A stretch of 64,000 nucleotides of DNA from Candidatus Saccharibacteria bacterium UBA6258 (GTDB lineage: Bacteria; Patescibacteriota; Saccharimonadia; Saccharimonadales; Saccharimonadaceae), in assembly GCA_002441145.1 (NCBI GenBank), contig DJVK01000011.1, positions 4,750 through 68,749 on the forward strand. Reading direction: 5' to 3'. The notes beneath the pieces are model-generated. The model saw nothing but the letters and a program-made list of their open reading frames with translations, did no database searches and had not been told where the DNA came from. Every line of letters begins with the position of its first letter. Positions within the stretch are counted from its first letter, which is position 1. A program made the translations under genes and the position numbers. Below are positions 18,010 to 26,542 of this stretch, in pieces.

Positions 18010-19017
18010 ATGGAAACGACAGAAAACACTGCAACACCGGCGACCGACGTCGAAGAAAAACGCGAACAAACAGATGTATTTTTATGGGCCAACCAGGCCG
18101 ATGCTAGTAAAGATCAGCTCGAGGTTGACCTATTCTTATTCACAAAAGGTTACAGCGTTTATGCGACGAACTATGCCAAAGAACTCAAAGCGCAGCTTAA
18201 GGTACTGTTTCTTTACGATATGATCAGTACCGTCCAGACGGGCGCAGCAACTGGCATGATGGTGCGTGATTTCGAAGCAGCCGCGGCTGAAGAAAACGTA
18301 TTGGAGCGTACGGACCTCGACAAAGTTGAACATGCGCAAGAAGTTATCGAACAAATCATGTACGGTGAAGAAGGACTCGAGGTTTTTAACGAAGGTGACC
18401 ACGAATTCAAGAAAGTGAAGGGTATCATCGCACGCTTTAGCCGTCCGAATGCCGAACCATTTTTCGTAGCAAAGATGCTTCCGCAATCCCAGGTGCTTAA
18501 GGGTGCTACCGCGTGGATGTACCTTAGTGGTTCATTCCAGCCATTCAGCGCAGACGCTGGTCTACGCATCACTCCTGATAACCAAGTGCTTATTGCTGGG
18601 CAGGATGTGTTCGCATTCAACGAAACTAAGTTCATTCGTATGTTCGGTTACGATGCAAAGAAGTTTGCCGTCGCCGAAGAAAAGATCAAACTTATCCAAG
18701 AACACTTTAAGCTTAAATTCCCTGATGGTTTAAGTTTTGACGCGCTTGTTCGCGACAACAAGTCACTCGTTGGTAAGCTACAAAAAGTTGACCCAACCAT
18801 GGTCACGCAAGAGCAGGTGATTACTCATGCTGAAGAAATGGACATGGAGCTGCTCACTGATGATGCGCTTGGTGCGATCATTTTGATGGATGCCAAAGAT
18901 GTAGCTAAGTTCGTGAACCTACTGAATGACGACTACATTACCAGTGATATGACAGGCATTCGTTACGAAGTTAAGGGTAAAAAAGAGCTTCGCGAGACGT
19001 CATCATCAGAAGAATAG
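18010..19017 (+). CDS. Conserved hypothetical protein, faint resemblance to DUF4868/KwaB
   Basis: 335 residues, soluble, acidic, no membrane segment. Features: an N-terminal beta/alpha region, then KVKGIIARFSRPNAEPFFVAKM, FQPFSADAGLRITPDNQVLIAGQDVFAFNETKFIRMFGYD, and a helical C-terminus. The order basic-strand, then D/N-x-F-x-FN-x-x-x-FIRMF-GYD, recalls the DUF4868 domain of KwaB from the Kiwa defence system, but I recall that family only in outline and no KwaA-like membrane protein is adjacent. Treat as unassigned. Confidence 0.6.
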   Translation: METTENTATPATDVEEKREQTDVFLWANQADASKDQLEVDLFLFTKGYSVYATNYAKELKAQLKVLFLYDMISTVQTGAATGMMVRDFEAAAAEENVLERTDLDKVEHAQEVIEQIMYGEEGLEVFNEGDHEFKKVKGIIARFSRPNAEPFFVAKMLPQSQVLKGATAWMYLSGSFQPFSADAGLRITPDNQVLIAGQDVFAFNETKFIRMFGYDAKKFAVAEEKIKLIQEHFKLKFPDGLSFDALVRDNKSLVGKLQKVDPTMVTQEQVITHAEEMDMELLTDDALGAIILMDAKDVAKFVNLLNDDYITSDMTGIRYEVKGKKELRETSSSEE

Positions 19018-19023
19018 TATAAT
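19018..19023 (+). promoter_or_regulatory. -10 box overlapping the end of the preceding gene
   Basis: TATAAT ends 8 nt before the glycosidase ATG, implying an internal promoter and leaderless message. Confidence 0.5.
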
Positions 19024-19031
19024 AGGTTCAT

Positions 19032-20288
19032 ATGGCGAGTAAACCTGAGCTAAAATTTCCGAAAAGTTTCTTATGGGGCGTTAGCACGAGTGCGCATCAA
19101 GTCGAGGGCGGCAACCATAACCAATGGTCTGTGTGGGAGCTTGAAAATGCTAAATCACTTGCTGCAAAAGGTGTTTATCAATACGATGATCTAGATAACT
19201 GGCACGCGATTAAAACGGATGTCAAAACCCCTGACAATTACGTTTCGGGCAAGGCAACGAACCACTACGACCTTTTTGAACATGATTTCGAGCTGGCTCG
19301 TAAGATGAATATGAATGCTTGGCGGTTCAGCATTGAATGGTCACGGGTGCAACCCGAAGAGGGTGCTTGGAACAGCGAAGCTATCCAGCACTACAAAACC
19401 TACTTAGCAGAACTGAAAAAACGCAATATCGAGCCTGTCGTAACGTTGTTTCATTTTACCTTGCCTGTTTGGTTCGCGCAGAAGGGCGGATTCGAGAAGC
19501 GAAGTAATGTACGTCACTTCGTTGAATTTGCCGACAGGTTGCTCGCTGAGCTTGGTCAAAACGTTCGATATATCATTACTATCAACGAACCCGAGGTCTA
19601 TATAGAAGAAAGCTACCTACGTGGCCACTGGCCGCCACAAGTGAGCGATCGAAAGCGATCGCTACTGGTGATGCGCAATCTGATTGTTGCGCATAACAGG
19701 ACGGCTGATATGATCCATGCCAAGAACCGACGGTATAAGGTATCGATAGCCAAGAACTACCCCTATATTTACGCAGGTGACGATTCGTGGCTTAGTCAGC
19801 GCACTGCGCGTATCGAGCAGTATCGTCGCAACGACTACTTTTTGGCGCGCGTCGTAAAACGCTGCGATTTCATTGGTATCAATTATTATTCGAGCGATCG
19901 TATATACGGCTATCGTGTACATAATCCAGACGAAGAATTTAGTGATGTTGGTTGGGATATGCAGCCATCGGATATTCAGCATGTTATAGAGCGGGTATGC
20001 GCGACTTACAAATTACCGGTCATGATTACCGAAAATGGTCTTGCTGACAGTGACGACTCACACCGGCAATGGTGGCTGACGCAGACGATACTCGGCATGC
20101 AAAAAGCGATGAATAACGGATCGGAAGTCCTGGGCTATTTGCACTGGAGCCTGACAGATAATTTTGAGTGGGATAAAGGCTTTTGGCCACGCTACGGCTT
20201 GTTCGCCGTAGATTATACTACCTACGCCCGTACACCACGCCCAAGCGCGCTGTGGTACGCACGCGTTATAAAAAAGGTTAGGACATAG
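19032..20288 (+). CDS. Family 1 glycoside hydrolase (beta-glucosidase-like)
   Basis: 418 residues forming a (beta/alpha)8 barrel. The start FPKSFLWGVSTSAHQVEGG is the GH1 N-terminal signature. Acid/base Glu lies in INEPEVY (about residue 183) and the nucleophile Glu in MITENGLAD (about residue 335). The C-terminus has HWSLTDNFEWDKGFWPRYGLFAVDY, lining the sugar subsite. No signal peptide, so it acts in the cytosol on imported or released beta-glycosides. One of the few carbohydrate enzymes in this window. Confidence 0.93.
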   Translation: MASKPELKFPKSFLWGVSTSAHQVEGGNHNQWSVWELENAKSLAAKGVYQYDDLDNWHAIKTDVKTPDNYVSGKATNHYDLFEHDFELARKMNMNAWRFSIEWSRVQPEEGAWNSEAIQHYKTYLAELKKRNIEPVVTLFHFTLPVWFAQKGGFEKRSNVRHFVEFADRLLAELGQNVRYIITINEPEVYIEESYLRGHWPPQVSDRKRSLLVMRNLIVAHNRTADMIHAKNRRYKVSIAKNYPYIYAGDDSWLSQRTARIEQYRRNDYFLARVVKRCDFIGINYYSSDRIYGYRVHNPDEEFSDVGWDMQPSDIQHVIERVCATYKLPVMITENGLADSDDSHRQWWLTQTILGMQKAMNNGSEVLGYLHWSLTDNFEWDKGFWPRYGLFAVDYTTYARTPRPSALWYARVIKKVRT

Positions 20289-20289
20289 T

Positions 20290-21315
20290 ATGAATGAACC
20301 ATTCGCAAGGAGCGAGCCAAAGATTGCCTTCATCGGTGGAGGTACGGGTAGTTTTAACCTCCTCTCCGAATTTAAAAATCATACCTTGCAAATTGCGGCT
20401 ATCGTCAATATGGCCGACGACGGTGGAAGTACGGGTATATTGCGGGACGAACTGGGCGCCCTGCCGCCAGGTGACGTACGGCAGTGCTTAGTAGCACTGA
20501 GTGATTCGCCAAATATGCGCGATTTGTTTAATTATCGCTTCGAAGACGGTACGTTTGCCGGGCATTCGTTCGGTAATCTACTGCTTGCAGCACTCGAAAA
20601 GACGGCCGGCGGATTTAGCAATGCCGTCGACGTTGCATCTGAAATATTGCGCGTGAACGGCGTCGTAATCCCTGGTACCTTTAATGACGTGCGACTACGC
20701 ATGGAGTGGCCAGAAAGTAGTGTCATGCTGCACGGCGAACGAACAATCGATGCTGACCACTTTAGGTATGACCCCAGGCGAGCAAATCTCTCGCTTATTC
20801 CAAAACCAACCGTAAACCCGATGGCAATCAAAGCGATCCAAGATGCCGATATCGTAATTATTGCACCTGGCGACCTCTATACATCGCTTGGTCCGCTACT
20901 GATCATCGACGGTATGGGTGACGCGCTTGCCCGAACCGATGCGACTGTAATTTATGTATGTAACCTTGTGACTAAAGACGGGCAAACGAACGGCTTCAGC
21001 GTCGCGGACCATGCAGCCGAAATTGAGCGCTTTGCCGGGATTGATTTTTTAGACATTGTGTTGTATAATAATAAGATACCATCAGATGAAGTGCTGGGTC
21101 GCTACAAAGCAGAAAACGCTTTTCTCGTAGAGGCAAAGCCCGAGCAATTCGATAAAGTTGCGTATAACACGATCGGTGGTGACTTCTTAGGTGAAATGGC
21201 TGAGCGTGACGAAACGAGCGAAAAGTTGCTTGTTGCCAGGTCGCTGATCCGCCACGACGCCGAAGCTGTCGCACGCAAAGTAATTAAATTATATGAACAG
21301 GACAGAACACTCTAG
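20290..21315 (+). CDS. YvcK/CofD-family protein (gluconeogenesis factor type)
   Basis: 341 residues. FIGGGTGSFNLLSEFKNH at the N-terminus, NMADDGGSTGILRDELGALPPGDVRQCLVALS, and the later APGDLYTSLGPLLIIDGM and YVCNLVTKDGQTNGFSVADHAAEIERF are diagnostic of the YvcK/CofD fold. In Bacillus YvcK binds UDP-sugars and influences cell shape and wall synthesis; CofD makes coenzyme F420. With a wall-synthesis cluster close by and no F420 genes, YvcK is the better fit. AGGA precedes the ATG. Confidence 0.9.
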   Translation: MNEPFARSEPKIAFIGGGTGSFNLLSEFKNHTLQIAAIVNMADDGGSTGILRDELGALPPGDVRQCLVALSDSPNMRDLFNYRFEDGTFAGHSFGNLLLAALEKTAGGFSNAVDVASEILRVNGVVIPGTFNDVRLRMEWPESSVMLHGERTIDADHFRYDPRRANLSLIPKPTVNPMAIKAIQDADIVIIAPGDLYTSLGPLLIIDGMGDALARTDATVIYVCNLVTKDGQTNGFSVADHAAEIERFAGIDFLDIVLYNNKIPSDEVLGRYKAENAFLVEAKPEQFDKVAYNTIGGDFLGEMAERDETSEKLLVARSLIRHDAEAVARKVIKLYEQDRTL

Positions 21316-22153
21316 CTGGAAGAGAATGAAGGATGCCAACGGGTATCCGGCTCTTTACGTTCCTGTCGCCGTCGCAACCGATTTTGACCGGTGTTTTGGT
21401 GATACCGAAGCATACCAAAAACTGACCGAGCAGGTGACTGCCGAAAATACGACCCTGACCGTAAGGCAAATCCACGAGGCTCGGCATTATCGCGAAAAGG
21501 TAGAAGGCAAGTCGTTTGGCACGGTCGCCTATATCAGGCAAGCGCTACTAGATGCAGGCGAAGGACATACATGGGCTGAACACATTAAGCCTGAACTATT
21601 AGAGCGTGCCCGAGTGCGTGAGGATTTATTTGTTAAAAATGGTCGCGCAGTACTTGATCTAGCCGACCGCCATGGTATGCCGACGTTTACGATGACACAC
21701 GGTCACGTATTGCCGCCGCATGGCCGCCAGGAGCGCGAAGACGCTTATGAATGGCAGGCAACCAAGGTAGTGGGAACGGCGCCGCTGAACGAGCGACCTT
21801 ACTACGTAAGTTACGAACCTTCAAAGGGCAAGACCTTCGGCTCATGGTACTCCGAAGCTAACAATGGCTTTTTATTGCCGCGCCACATTACGTCGCCAGA
21901 TGGGCTGCGTATTATCGCGCGATCTCTGCTGTTGATTGATGACAAGATATCGAGCTACAGGCATTGGCCAGAACAGCATGCATATGGTATTCAGGTTATC
22001 CCAGAGGATCCAAAGAATCGTCGGCCGTCACAGATTGGTGAATTGTCGCGCGAGCAGGGATTGTACCAGGTAATTGGCATGGGTCAAGCGGGCATTACGC
22101 TCGAGATGATGATACACAACGAGCTCGCGAAGTACTACGACCTAGCTGCATAG
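21293..22153 (+). CDS. HAD-like hydrolase
   Basis: 286 residues overlapping the YvcK gene by 23 nt. HAD motif I appears as VATDFDRCFGD (D-x-D) near residue 29 and motif IV as LLIDDKISSY near residue 216, with a Thr (FTMTHGH) as candidate motif II. Between them is a large cap-like insert. Such proteins are usually phosphatases; the substrate cannot be told. An alternative ATG at 21329 would shorten it by 12 residues. Overlap suggests coupled translation with yvcK. Confidence 0.72.
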   Translation: MNRTEHSSWKRMKDANGYPALYVPVAVATDFDRCFGDTEAYQKLTEQVTAENTTLTVRQIHEARHYREKVEGKSFGTVAYIRQALLDAGEGHTWAEHIKPELLERARVREDLFVKNGRAVLDLADRHGMPTFTMTHGHVLPPHGRQEREDAYEWQATKVVGTAPLNERPYYVSYEPSKGKTFGSWYSEANNGFLLPRHITSPDGLRIIARSLLLIDDKISSYRHWPEQHAYGIQVIPEDPKNRRPSQIGELSREQGLYQVIGMGQAGITLEMMIHNELAKYYDLAA

Positions 22154-22168
22154 TACTAAACGATGATA

Positions 22169-22197
22169 TTGACAAAATGTTAAGCTTATGCTACAAT
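22169..22197 (+). promoter_or_regulatory. Near-consensus promoter for a 42-aa gene
   Basis: TTGACA (22169-22174), exact 17-nt spacer, TACAAT (22192-22197). It ends 9 nt before ATG 22207, so the mRNA is probably leaderless. Confidence 0.8.
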
Positions 22198-22206
22198 TAA
22201 ATTATC

Positions 22207-22335
22207 ATGAAATCACACATGAAACAAACAGTAGCGCAGACACCAACCATCGACGTAAGGTCTAAATCATTCCTTGTGACGGTATTGGCCTATGCGGCGT
22301 TATTCGCCACTTGGCTCGTTTACCAATTAGCTTAG
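22207..22335 (+). CDS. Small single-pass membrane protein, 42 aa
   Basis: 42 residues starting MKSHMKQTVAQT and ending ATWLVYQLA. A basic, polar N-terminus is followed by one transmembrane helix (about residues 22-41), so N-in topology is expected. It has its own near-consensus promoter and a strong terminator, making a complete small transcription unit just upstream of the division cluster. No homologue recognised. Its size and position suggest a regulator or chaperone of a membrane complex, but that is speculation. Confidence 0.72.
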   Translation: MKSHMKQTVAQTPTIDVRSKSFLVTVLAYAALFATWLVYQLA

Positions 22336-22360
22336 CTAATCGGTCGCGAAACCAGTGCAA

Positions 22361-22400
22361 AAAAGACCACACGACGTAAAACTTGTGTGGTCTTTTCGTA
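22361..22400 (+). terminator. Strong Rho-independent terminator
   Basis: Perfect 12-bp inverted repeat (22361-22372 with 22385-22396) beginning with four A's and ending in four T's, placed after the 42-aa gene. Confidence 0.85.
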
Positions 22401-22417
22401 TCTGTAAACAGTAGGGC

Positions 22418-22439
22418 TTATCCACAAAACTGTGGAAAA
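22418..22439. promoter_or_regulatory. DnaA-box-like inverted pair upstream of mraZ
   Basis: TTATCCACA (22418-22426), identical to the E. coli consensus DnaA box, faces TGTGGAAAA (22431-22439), one mismatch from its inverse. A related TATCCACC/TGTGG pair lies at 23302-23316 before rsmH. Confidence 0.45.
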
Positions 22440-22476
22440 TAATCGTAAGCACAGAATAAAATGTCGAAAAATAGTA

Positions 22477-22506
22477 TTGCCAGTGGGTAACAGTGGGTAG
22501 TATGAT
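22477..22506 (+). promoter_or_regulatory. mraZ promoter
   Basis: TTGCCA (22477-22482), 18-nt spacer, TATGAT (22501-22506). Two MraZ boxes lie within the spacer and two just downstream. Confidence 0.6.
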
Positions 22507-22530
22507 GAAGTCAGTGGAAAAAAGTGGGTA
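22482..22530. promoter_or_regulatory. MraZ operator: four AGTGG repeats
   Basis: AGTGG occurs at 22482, 22492, 22513 and 22523, that is two pairs with 10-bp spacing separated by 21 bp, three reading AGTGGGTA. MraZ operators in other bacteria are direct GTGG(G) repeats at ~10 bp spacing. Overlap with the promoter predicts autorepression of the dcw cluster. Confidence 0.75.
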
Positions 22531-22616
22531 ACACCACAAAGACAAACACCACAACAAAAACAAATTAAAAATCTAACGCTACCGCGCTCATAGAAGGCAA
22601 GGATTAAACAACCGCA

Positions 22617-22979
22617 ATGGATTATTTTGAACGAAAGCTTGATGACAAGCGTCGGTTAACTATACCGACCGAGCTTCGTGATGAATTCGCCAGCGGAGTA
22701 GTTCTTACCCGAGGCTTTGGCAATTACCTCCACCTTTACCCACAAAACGTGTGGGATAGGGAAGTCGAACCAGCTCTTCAGGGCTCGATACTCGACGAAA
22801 AGGTAGCCGACCTCAATGTGCGTTTCCGACATGGCAAGACTGGAGCCGAGCTTGATCAAAAGCAGGGCCGAGTCACAATCGAGCAGCATTTGCTTGATTA
22901 CGCCAGCATTGACCGAGAAGTAGTAGCGGTGAGGGCAGGGGTCTACTGGCGCTTGCAATCACCAACCACATCAATTTAG
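22617..22979 (+). CDS. mraZ: Division/cell wall cluster regulator MraZ
   Basis: 120 residues, slightly short of the ~145 typical. Two SpoVT/AbrB-like repeats: YFERKLDDKRRLTIPTELRDEF and the second around LDQKQGRVTIEQHLLDYASI, each carrying the DxKGR-like DNA-contact motif (DDKRR and KQGR). It is a ring-forming repressor of its own operon; four matching operator sites lie at 22482-22527. First gene of the dcw cluster as in most bacteria. Confidence 0.93.
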   Translation: MDYFERKLDDKRRLTIPTELRDEFASGVVLTRGFGNYLHLYPQNVWDREVEPALQGSILDEKVADLNVRFRHGKTGAELDQKQGRVTIEQHLLDYASIDREVVAVRAGVYWRLQSPTTSI

Positions 22980-23332
22980 TTTCTTACCCGAACGTAAGCC
23001 CGATCTTTAACAATCCAACGTACATAGTAAACGATATCCTCGAGATCAATTATCTGGTAGTGAGTCAGTGGTTTATCGACCCACATTAAAAATAGTCGAA
23101 CGTACCTTTCTCAAACACAACACCTCCCAAAAAAACTCCACCTCACACATAAGTCTCTCAATGATTGTAAAAATAGGGTATGAGTTCCTCTGGAACCCCC
23201 TTCGGCTACAATCGACAACTTATAAACAAAAACAAACACAACCTTGCGAAAACAAACAGACTTCGCTACCAGTTAGGTGATCTCGAGTACGAACCATAAG
23301 CTATCCACCCTGTGGTATAGTAAAAGGAACGT
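22980..23332 (+). other. mraZ-rsmH intergenic region, no gene recognised
   Basis: About 350 nt without a convincing gene. It holds a short hairpin (GTTCC/GGAAC near 23183) and an A-rich stretch, then an extended -10 box TGG-TATAGT at 23316-23321, 11 nt before the rsmH ATG. An open frame from 23068 has no ribosome-binding site and improbable composition. An mRNA leader or small RNA cannot be excluded. Confidence 0.4.
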
Positions 23333-24223
23333 ATGAGTATCAAAGAACATCCACCACTTCATGTTCCAGTCTTACTACAAGACGTTTTAGCGCAATTTCA
23401 GCCCAAATCAGGCGAGAATTATCTCGATCTGACGGCAGGGTATGGAGGACACGCACGAGCGATCTTGGAACTGACTGATAACTATACTGAATCTAGTCTT
23501 GTTGATCGGGACGAGTTTGCGCTAAGCAAACTTACGGACCTGAAAGACAAAGGGATTCAGTTGTTGCACACTGATTTTCTATCCGCTGCAAAACAGCTCA
23601 TAGAAGACGGTCAGCACTATAGTTTGATTCTACTTGATTTGGGGGTGTCGTCGCCACAGCTCGATATACCCGAGCGAGGATTTTCTTTTACAAATAGTGG
23701 ACCTCTCGATATGAGAATGGACAAGCGACAAAGCCTAACGGCCGAGGAGCTACTTAACACCGCAAAACGGAGTGAATTAGTCCGAATCATAAACGAGTAT
23801 GGCGAAGAACCGCGCGGAGCCTCACAAAGGTACGCCGACGCGATCATAGCCGCTAGGCCACTACGTACAACAGAAGAGCTTGCAGAGGTAATAAAGAGTG
23901 CACATGTCGGCAAGTGGAAAAAAATCCACCCAGCGACACGTACCTTTCAGGCCATAAGAATCGCGATCAACGATGAGCTCCGCCAGGTTGAAGAAGTGAT
24001 GCCACTAATCCCCAAGTTACTCAAAAAGGGCGGAAGGGTAGGTGTCATCAGCTTCCACAGCCTGGAGGACCGAATCGTCAAACGTTATTTCGCCGAGCAA
24101 CGTGATGCCGGGTTCGAAGCCGAACTCGACCTGCTGACGAAAAAACCGATCGACGGGGCCACACACGATGTTCACAATCCGCGTTCACGAAGTGCTAAGC
24201 TTCGGACCGCAGTGAAAAAATAA
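23333..24223 (+). CDS. rsmH: 16S rRNA (cytosine(1402)-N4)-methyltransferase
   Basis: 296 residues, normal length. SAM-binding YLDLTAGYGGHARAIL near residue 32, the family signature LILLDLGVSSPQLDIPERGFSF near 103, MDMRMD-like LDMRMDKRQSLTAEELLN, and the C-terminal VISFHSLEDRIVKRYF. It methylates N4 of C1402 in the 16S rRNA decoding centre. Standard second gene of the dcw cluster. AAAAGGA precedes ATG, and a TATAGT box ends 11 nt before it. Confidence 0.96.
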   Translation: MSIKEHPPLHVPVLLQDVLAQFQPKSGENYLDLTAGYGGHARAILELTDNYTESSLVDRDEFALSKLTDLKDKGIQLLHTDFLSAAKQLIEDGQHYSLILLDLGVSSPQLDIPERGFSFTNSGPLDMRMDKRQSLTAEELLNTAKRSELVRIINEYGEEPRGASQRYADAIIAARPLRTTEELAEVIKSAHVGKWKKIHPATRTFQAIRIAINDELRQVEEVMPLIPKLLKKGGRVGVISFHSLEDRIVKRYFAEQRDAGFEAELDLLTKKPIDGATHDVHNPRSRSAKLRTAVKK

Positions 24224-24245
24224 AACAAAAAGAAAGGGGATTGAT

Positions 24246-24311
24246 ATGCCAATTCACATCCCAGTACAAAACGCATCAGTAGAAACTAAAATTGAAGTTC
24301 GCTTCAAGTAA
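24246..24311 (+). CDS. Tiny ORF, 21 aa, between rsmH and ftsL
   Basis: 21 residues, MPIHIPVQNASVETKIEVRFK, ended by TAA. AAAGGGG lies 8 nt before the ATG, one of the better ribosome-binding sites in the window. A stable hairpin (24341-24365) follows. The peptide has amphipathic beta-strand character. It may be translated on its own or serve as a leader peptide affecting ftsL; only the start signal supports it. Confidence 0.45.
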   Translation: MPIHIPVQNASVETKIEVRFK

Positions 24312-24340
24312 TAGATACTACTAACTAGTAGCCTTCAGGG

Positions 24341-24365
24341 CCTATCCTCTAAAAACGAGGATAGG
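24341..24365 (+). other. Stable hairpin upstream of ftsL
   Basis: Perfect 9-bp stem CCTATCCTC/GAGGATAGG with a 7-nt loop, extendable after one mismatch. No T-run follows, so it may be an attenuator or processing site rather than a terminator. Confidence 0.5.
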
Positions 24366-24421
24366 GCCAGGCTCTACATGCGAATAACATCAAATACGTA
24401 AAACAAAAAACCACCACCACA

Positions 24422-24772
24422 ATGTCATATACACGCACAGCACAATTTAATAGCAGGCGCCAGAGTAATTGGGGACGCAACCAAAATACAGTTGCTTTTG
24501 CTTCTGCTATCAAACTCGGTCCGGTGACCCATACCGTCTTAGTGGCGCTTATGATTACCGTTCTTGGTCTGATATACTTAACCCAGGCGACAAGAGCTTC
24601 TGGCTACGACTATGCCGCAAGCGATGTCGAAAGCAAGATTTCGGCCTTATCCGAACAGAAAAAGGATCTTGAGGTAGAAAATGCGCGCCTAACCGCTTTG
24701 CAGTCTATTCAGAACAGCAGCGTCGCCAAGAACATGACTACTCCAACCGACGTACAGCACGTCAGCGAATAA
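24422..24772 (+). CDS. FtsL/DivIC-like septal protein
   Basis: 116 residues. A basic cytoplasmic N-terminus (~35 aa), one transmembrane helix at about residues 38-58, then a periplasmic leucine/acidic coiled coil (SKISALSEQKKDLEVENARLTALQS) typical of FtsL/DivIC septum formation initiator proteins. These are poorly conserved; position between rsmH and ftsI supports FtsL. It would link FtsQ and the FtsWI synthase. Confidence 0.78.
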   Translation: MSYTRTAQFNSRRQSNWGRNQNTVAFASAIKLGPVTHTVLVALMITVLGLIYLTQATRASGYDYAASDVESKISALSEQKKDLEVENARLTALQSIQNSSVAKNMTTPTDVQHVSE

Positions 24773-24777
24773 TACCT

Positions 24778-26523
24778 ATGAATCAGCCATTTACGAAAGG
24801 AAGTCGCACAAAGACTATCGCCATTCTGGTATATGCCATCATGGCGCTTTTTGTGTTAAGGCTGTTTTATATTCAGGTAATCAAACACGATTATTACGTT
24901 CAACAAGCTGATAGTGAGCAAATCAAGCAATTTACCCTCCACGCTAAACGTGGCGAGATTTATGCCATGGAAGGCTCAACACCTGTTAAATTAGTCATGA
25001 ATGAGACCGTATATACCGTATGGGTAGACCCGACGCAGGTGACCGATCGCTCTAGCATTATCGAGGCAATTAACAGGGTGGCGGGCGGCAATACCCGCAA
25101 GAACTTTGCGCAATATCTAGATAAACAAGACACGCGCTATCAGGTAATTGCTACAAAAGTCAGCCGTAGGCAAGCCGAGATGCTCAAAAAAGAGAATCTA
25201 GCCGGTGTTGGGTTTGACGCCGTTTCGCAGCGTGTTTATCCAGAAGGGCAGCTAGCCTCGCAGATCGTCGGATTCGTCGATTCTGAGGGTGTAGGCAAGT
25301 ACGGAATCGAACAAGCAAATGACGATAGTCTAAAGGGTAAAAACGGCCTACTTAAAACAGTTACTGACGTTCGGCTTGTTCCATTGACTATCGGCGATAA
25401 AAACATTCGTGAGCCAGCTAAGAATGGCGATAATCTTGTGCTAACGATCGACCGTAATATTCAGGCCCAAACCGAGAAAGCATTAGCCGACGGCATCAAA
25501 CGCACCGGTGCGACGCATGCAAGTGCAGTCGTTATGGATCCGTCGACAGGCAAGGTGCTGGCAATGGCAAATATTCCAACATACGACCCAGCCAAGCTAA
25601 ACGAAGTAACAGATGCGGCATTATTCAATAACAATGTAATCTCGAGCCCATACGAACCGGGGTCTGACATCAAGATCATGACCGTGGCAACAGGTGTCGA
25701 TAAAGGCGCGATTACCCCTGAGTCTACCTTTGTAAACACCGACCGAATTCAGGTCGAAGACATCGTTATCGGTAACGCCACCAAGGGTGAGACGGGCACG
25801 ATTACCATGCAACATGCACTTAACTGGTCACTTAACACGGGTATGGTTACGATTGCACAGCGCTTAGGCGACGGCAAGCAGATTACCAAGGGTGCGCGCA
25901 ATATTATGTACGAATACTTCCACGACCGATTTAGGTTAGGGGAGTACACTGGCATCGAACTCGCTGGTGAGGCAAAGGGCACGATTATTCCACCGACAGA
26001 GGTAGAAGGTAATGCGGTGCGTTATTCTAACATGGCATTCGGCCAGGGTATGGATGCGACGATGATTCAGGTAGCGAGTGGGTTTAACGCGATTATCAAC
26101 GGTGGTGTTTACTTTGAACCAGCCATTATTGCCGGTACGATTGATGAGGCGGGTGACTTTAATGAGGCTGCTAAAAAGTCTCAATACCCGGGCGTGATTC
26201 GTGAATCATCATCGGCGACAGTCCGCGATATGGTCTATAAGGCACGCCAAGAATTTTACGCTGGCCAAGATAAAAAAGGGTATTATATCGGGGGTAAGAC
26301 GGGTACGTCTGAAACAATCGTCAACGGTAAATACATCGACGAACAGACAATTGGTACGTATTTAGGCTTTGGTGGTGAAAAAGGTGAGATTCCTCGGTAT
26401 GTCATTATGGTTGAAGTTGCTGCCGAAGGTAAAAACATGCAAGGTGGCCGCGATGCCTCCCCGATTTTTACCGATATATCAAACTGGATGATCGATTATC
26501 TAAAGCTAACACCACAAGAGTAA
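24778..26523 (+). CDS. ftsI: Penicillin-binding protein 2/3, septal transpeptidase (FtsI-like)
   Basis: 581 residues. One N-terminal transmembrane anchor (about 12-32), a PBP dimerisation domain with LHAKRGEIYAMEG and VYPEGQLASQIVGFV, then the transpeptidase domain: SxxK as GSDIK in YEPGSDIKIMT (catalytic Ser), SxN in WSLNTGM, and KTG in GGKTGTSE. The usual tripeptide after EPGS (TFK) is replaced by DIK. Class B PBP, makes septal cross-links together with the downstream ftsW. Confidence 0.94.
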   Translation: MNQPFTKGSRTKTIAILVYAIMALFVLRLFYIQVIKHDYYVQQADSEQIKQFTLHAKRGEIYAMEGSTPVKLVMNETVYTVWVDPTQVTDRSSIIEAINRVAGGNTRKNFAQYLDKQDTRYQVIATKVSRRQAEMLKKENLAGVGFDAVSQRVYPEGQLASQIVGFVDSEGVGKYGIEQANDDSLKGKNGLLKTVTDVRLVPLTIGDKNIREPAKNGDNLVLTIDRNIQAQTEKALADGIKRTGATHASAVVMDPSTGKVLAMANIPTYDPAKLNEVTDAALFNNNVISSPYEPGSDIKIMTVATGVDKGAITPESTFVNTDRIQVEDIVIGNATKGETGTITMQHALNWSLNTGMVTIAQRLGDGKQITKGARNIMYEYFHDRFRLGEYTGIELAGEAKGTIIPPTEVEGNAVRYSNMAFGQGMDATMIQVASGFNAIINGGVYFEPAIIAGTIDEAGDFNEAAKKSQYPGVIRESSSATVRDMVYKARQEFYAGQDKKGYYIGGKTGTSETIVNGKYIDEQTIGTYLGFGGEKGEIPRYVIMVEVAAEGKNMQGGRDASPIFTDISNWMIDYLKLTPQE

Positions 26524-26529
26524 AAGGGG

Positions 26530-26535
26530 TATAAT
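26530..26535 (+). promoter_or_regulatory. -10 box for mraY
   Basis: TATAAT ends 7 nt before the mraY ATG, predicting a transcription start at or next to the start codon inside the dcw cluster. Confidence 0.5.
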
Positions 26536-26542
26536 AAACAGT

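Noticed and set aside
23068..23280. Open frame of 70 codons between mraZ and rsmH
   Set aside because: No start signal and Asn/Thr/Lys-rich low-complexity translation; likely chance.
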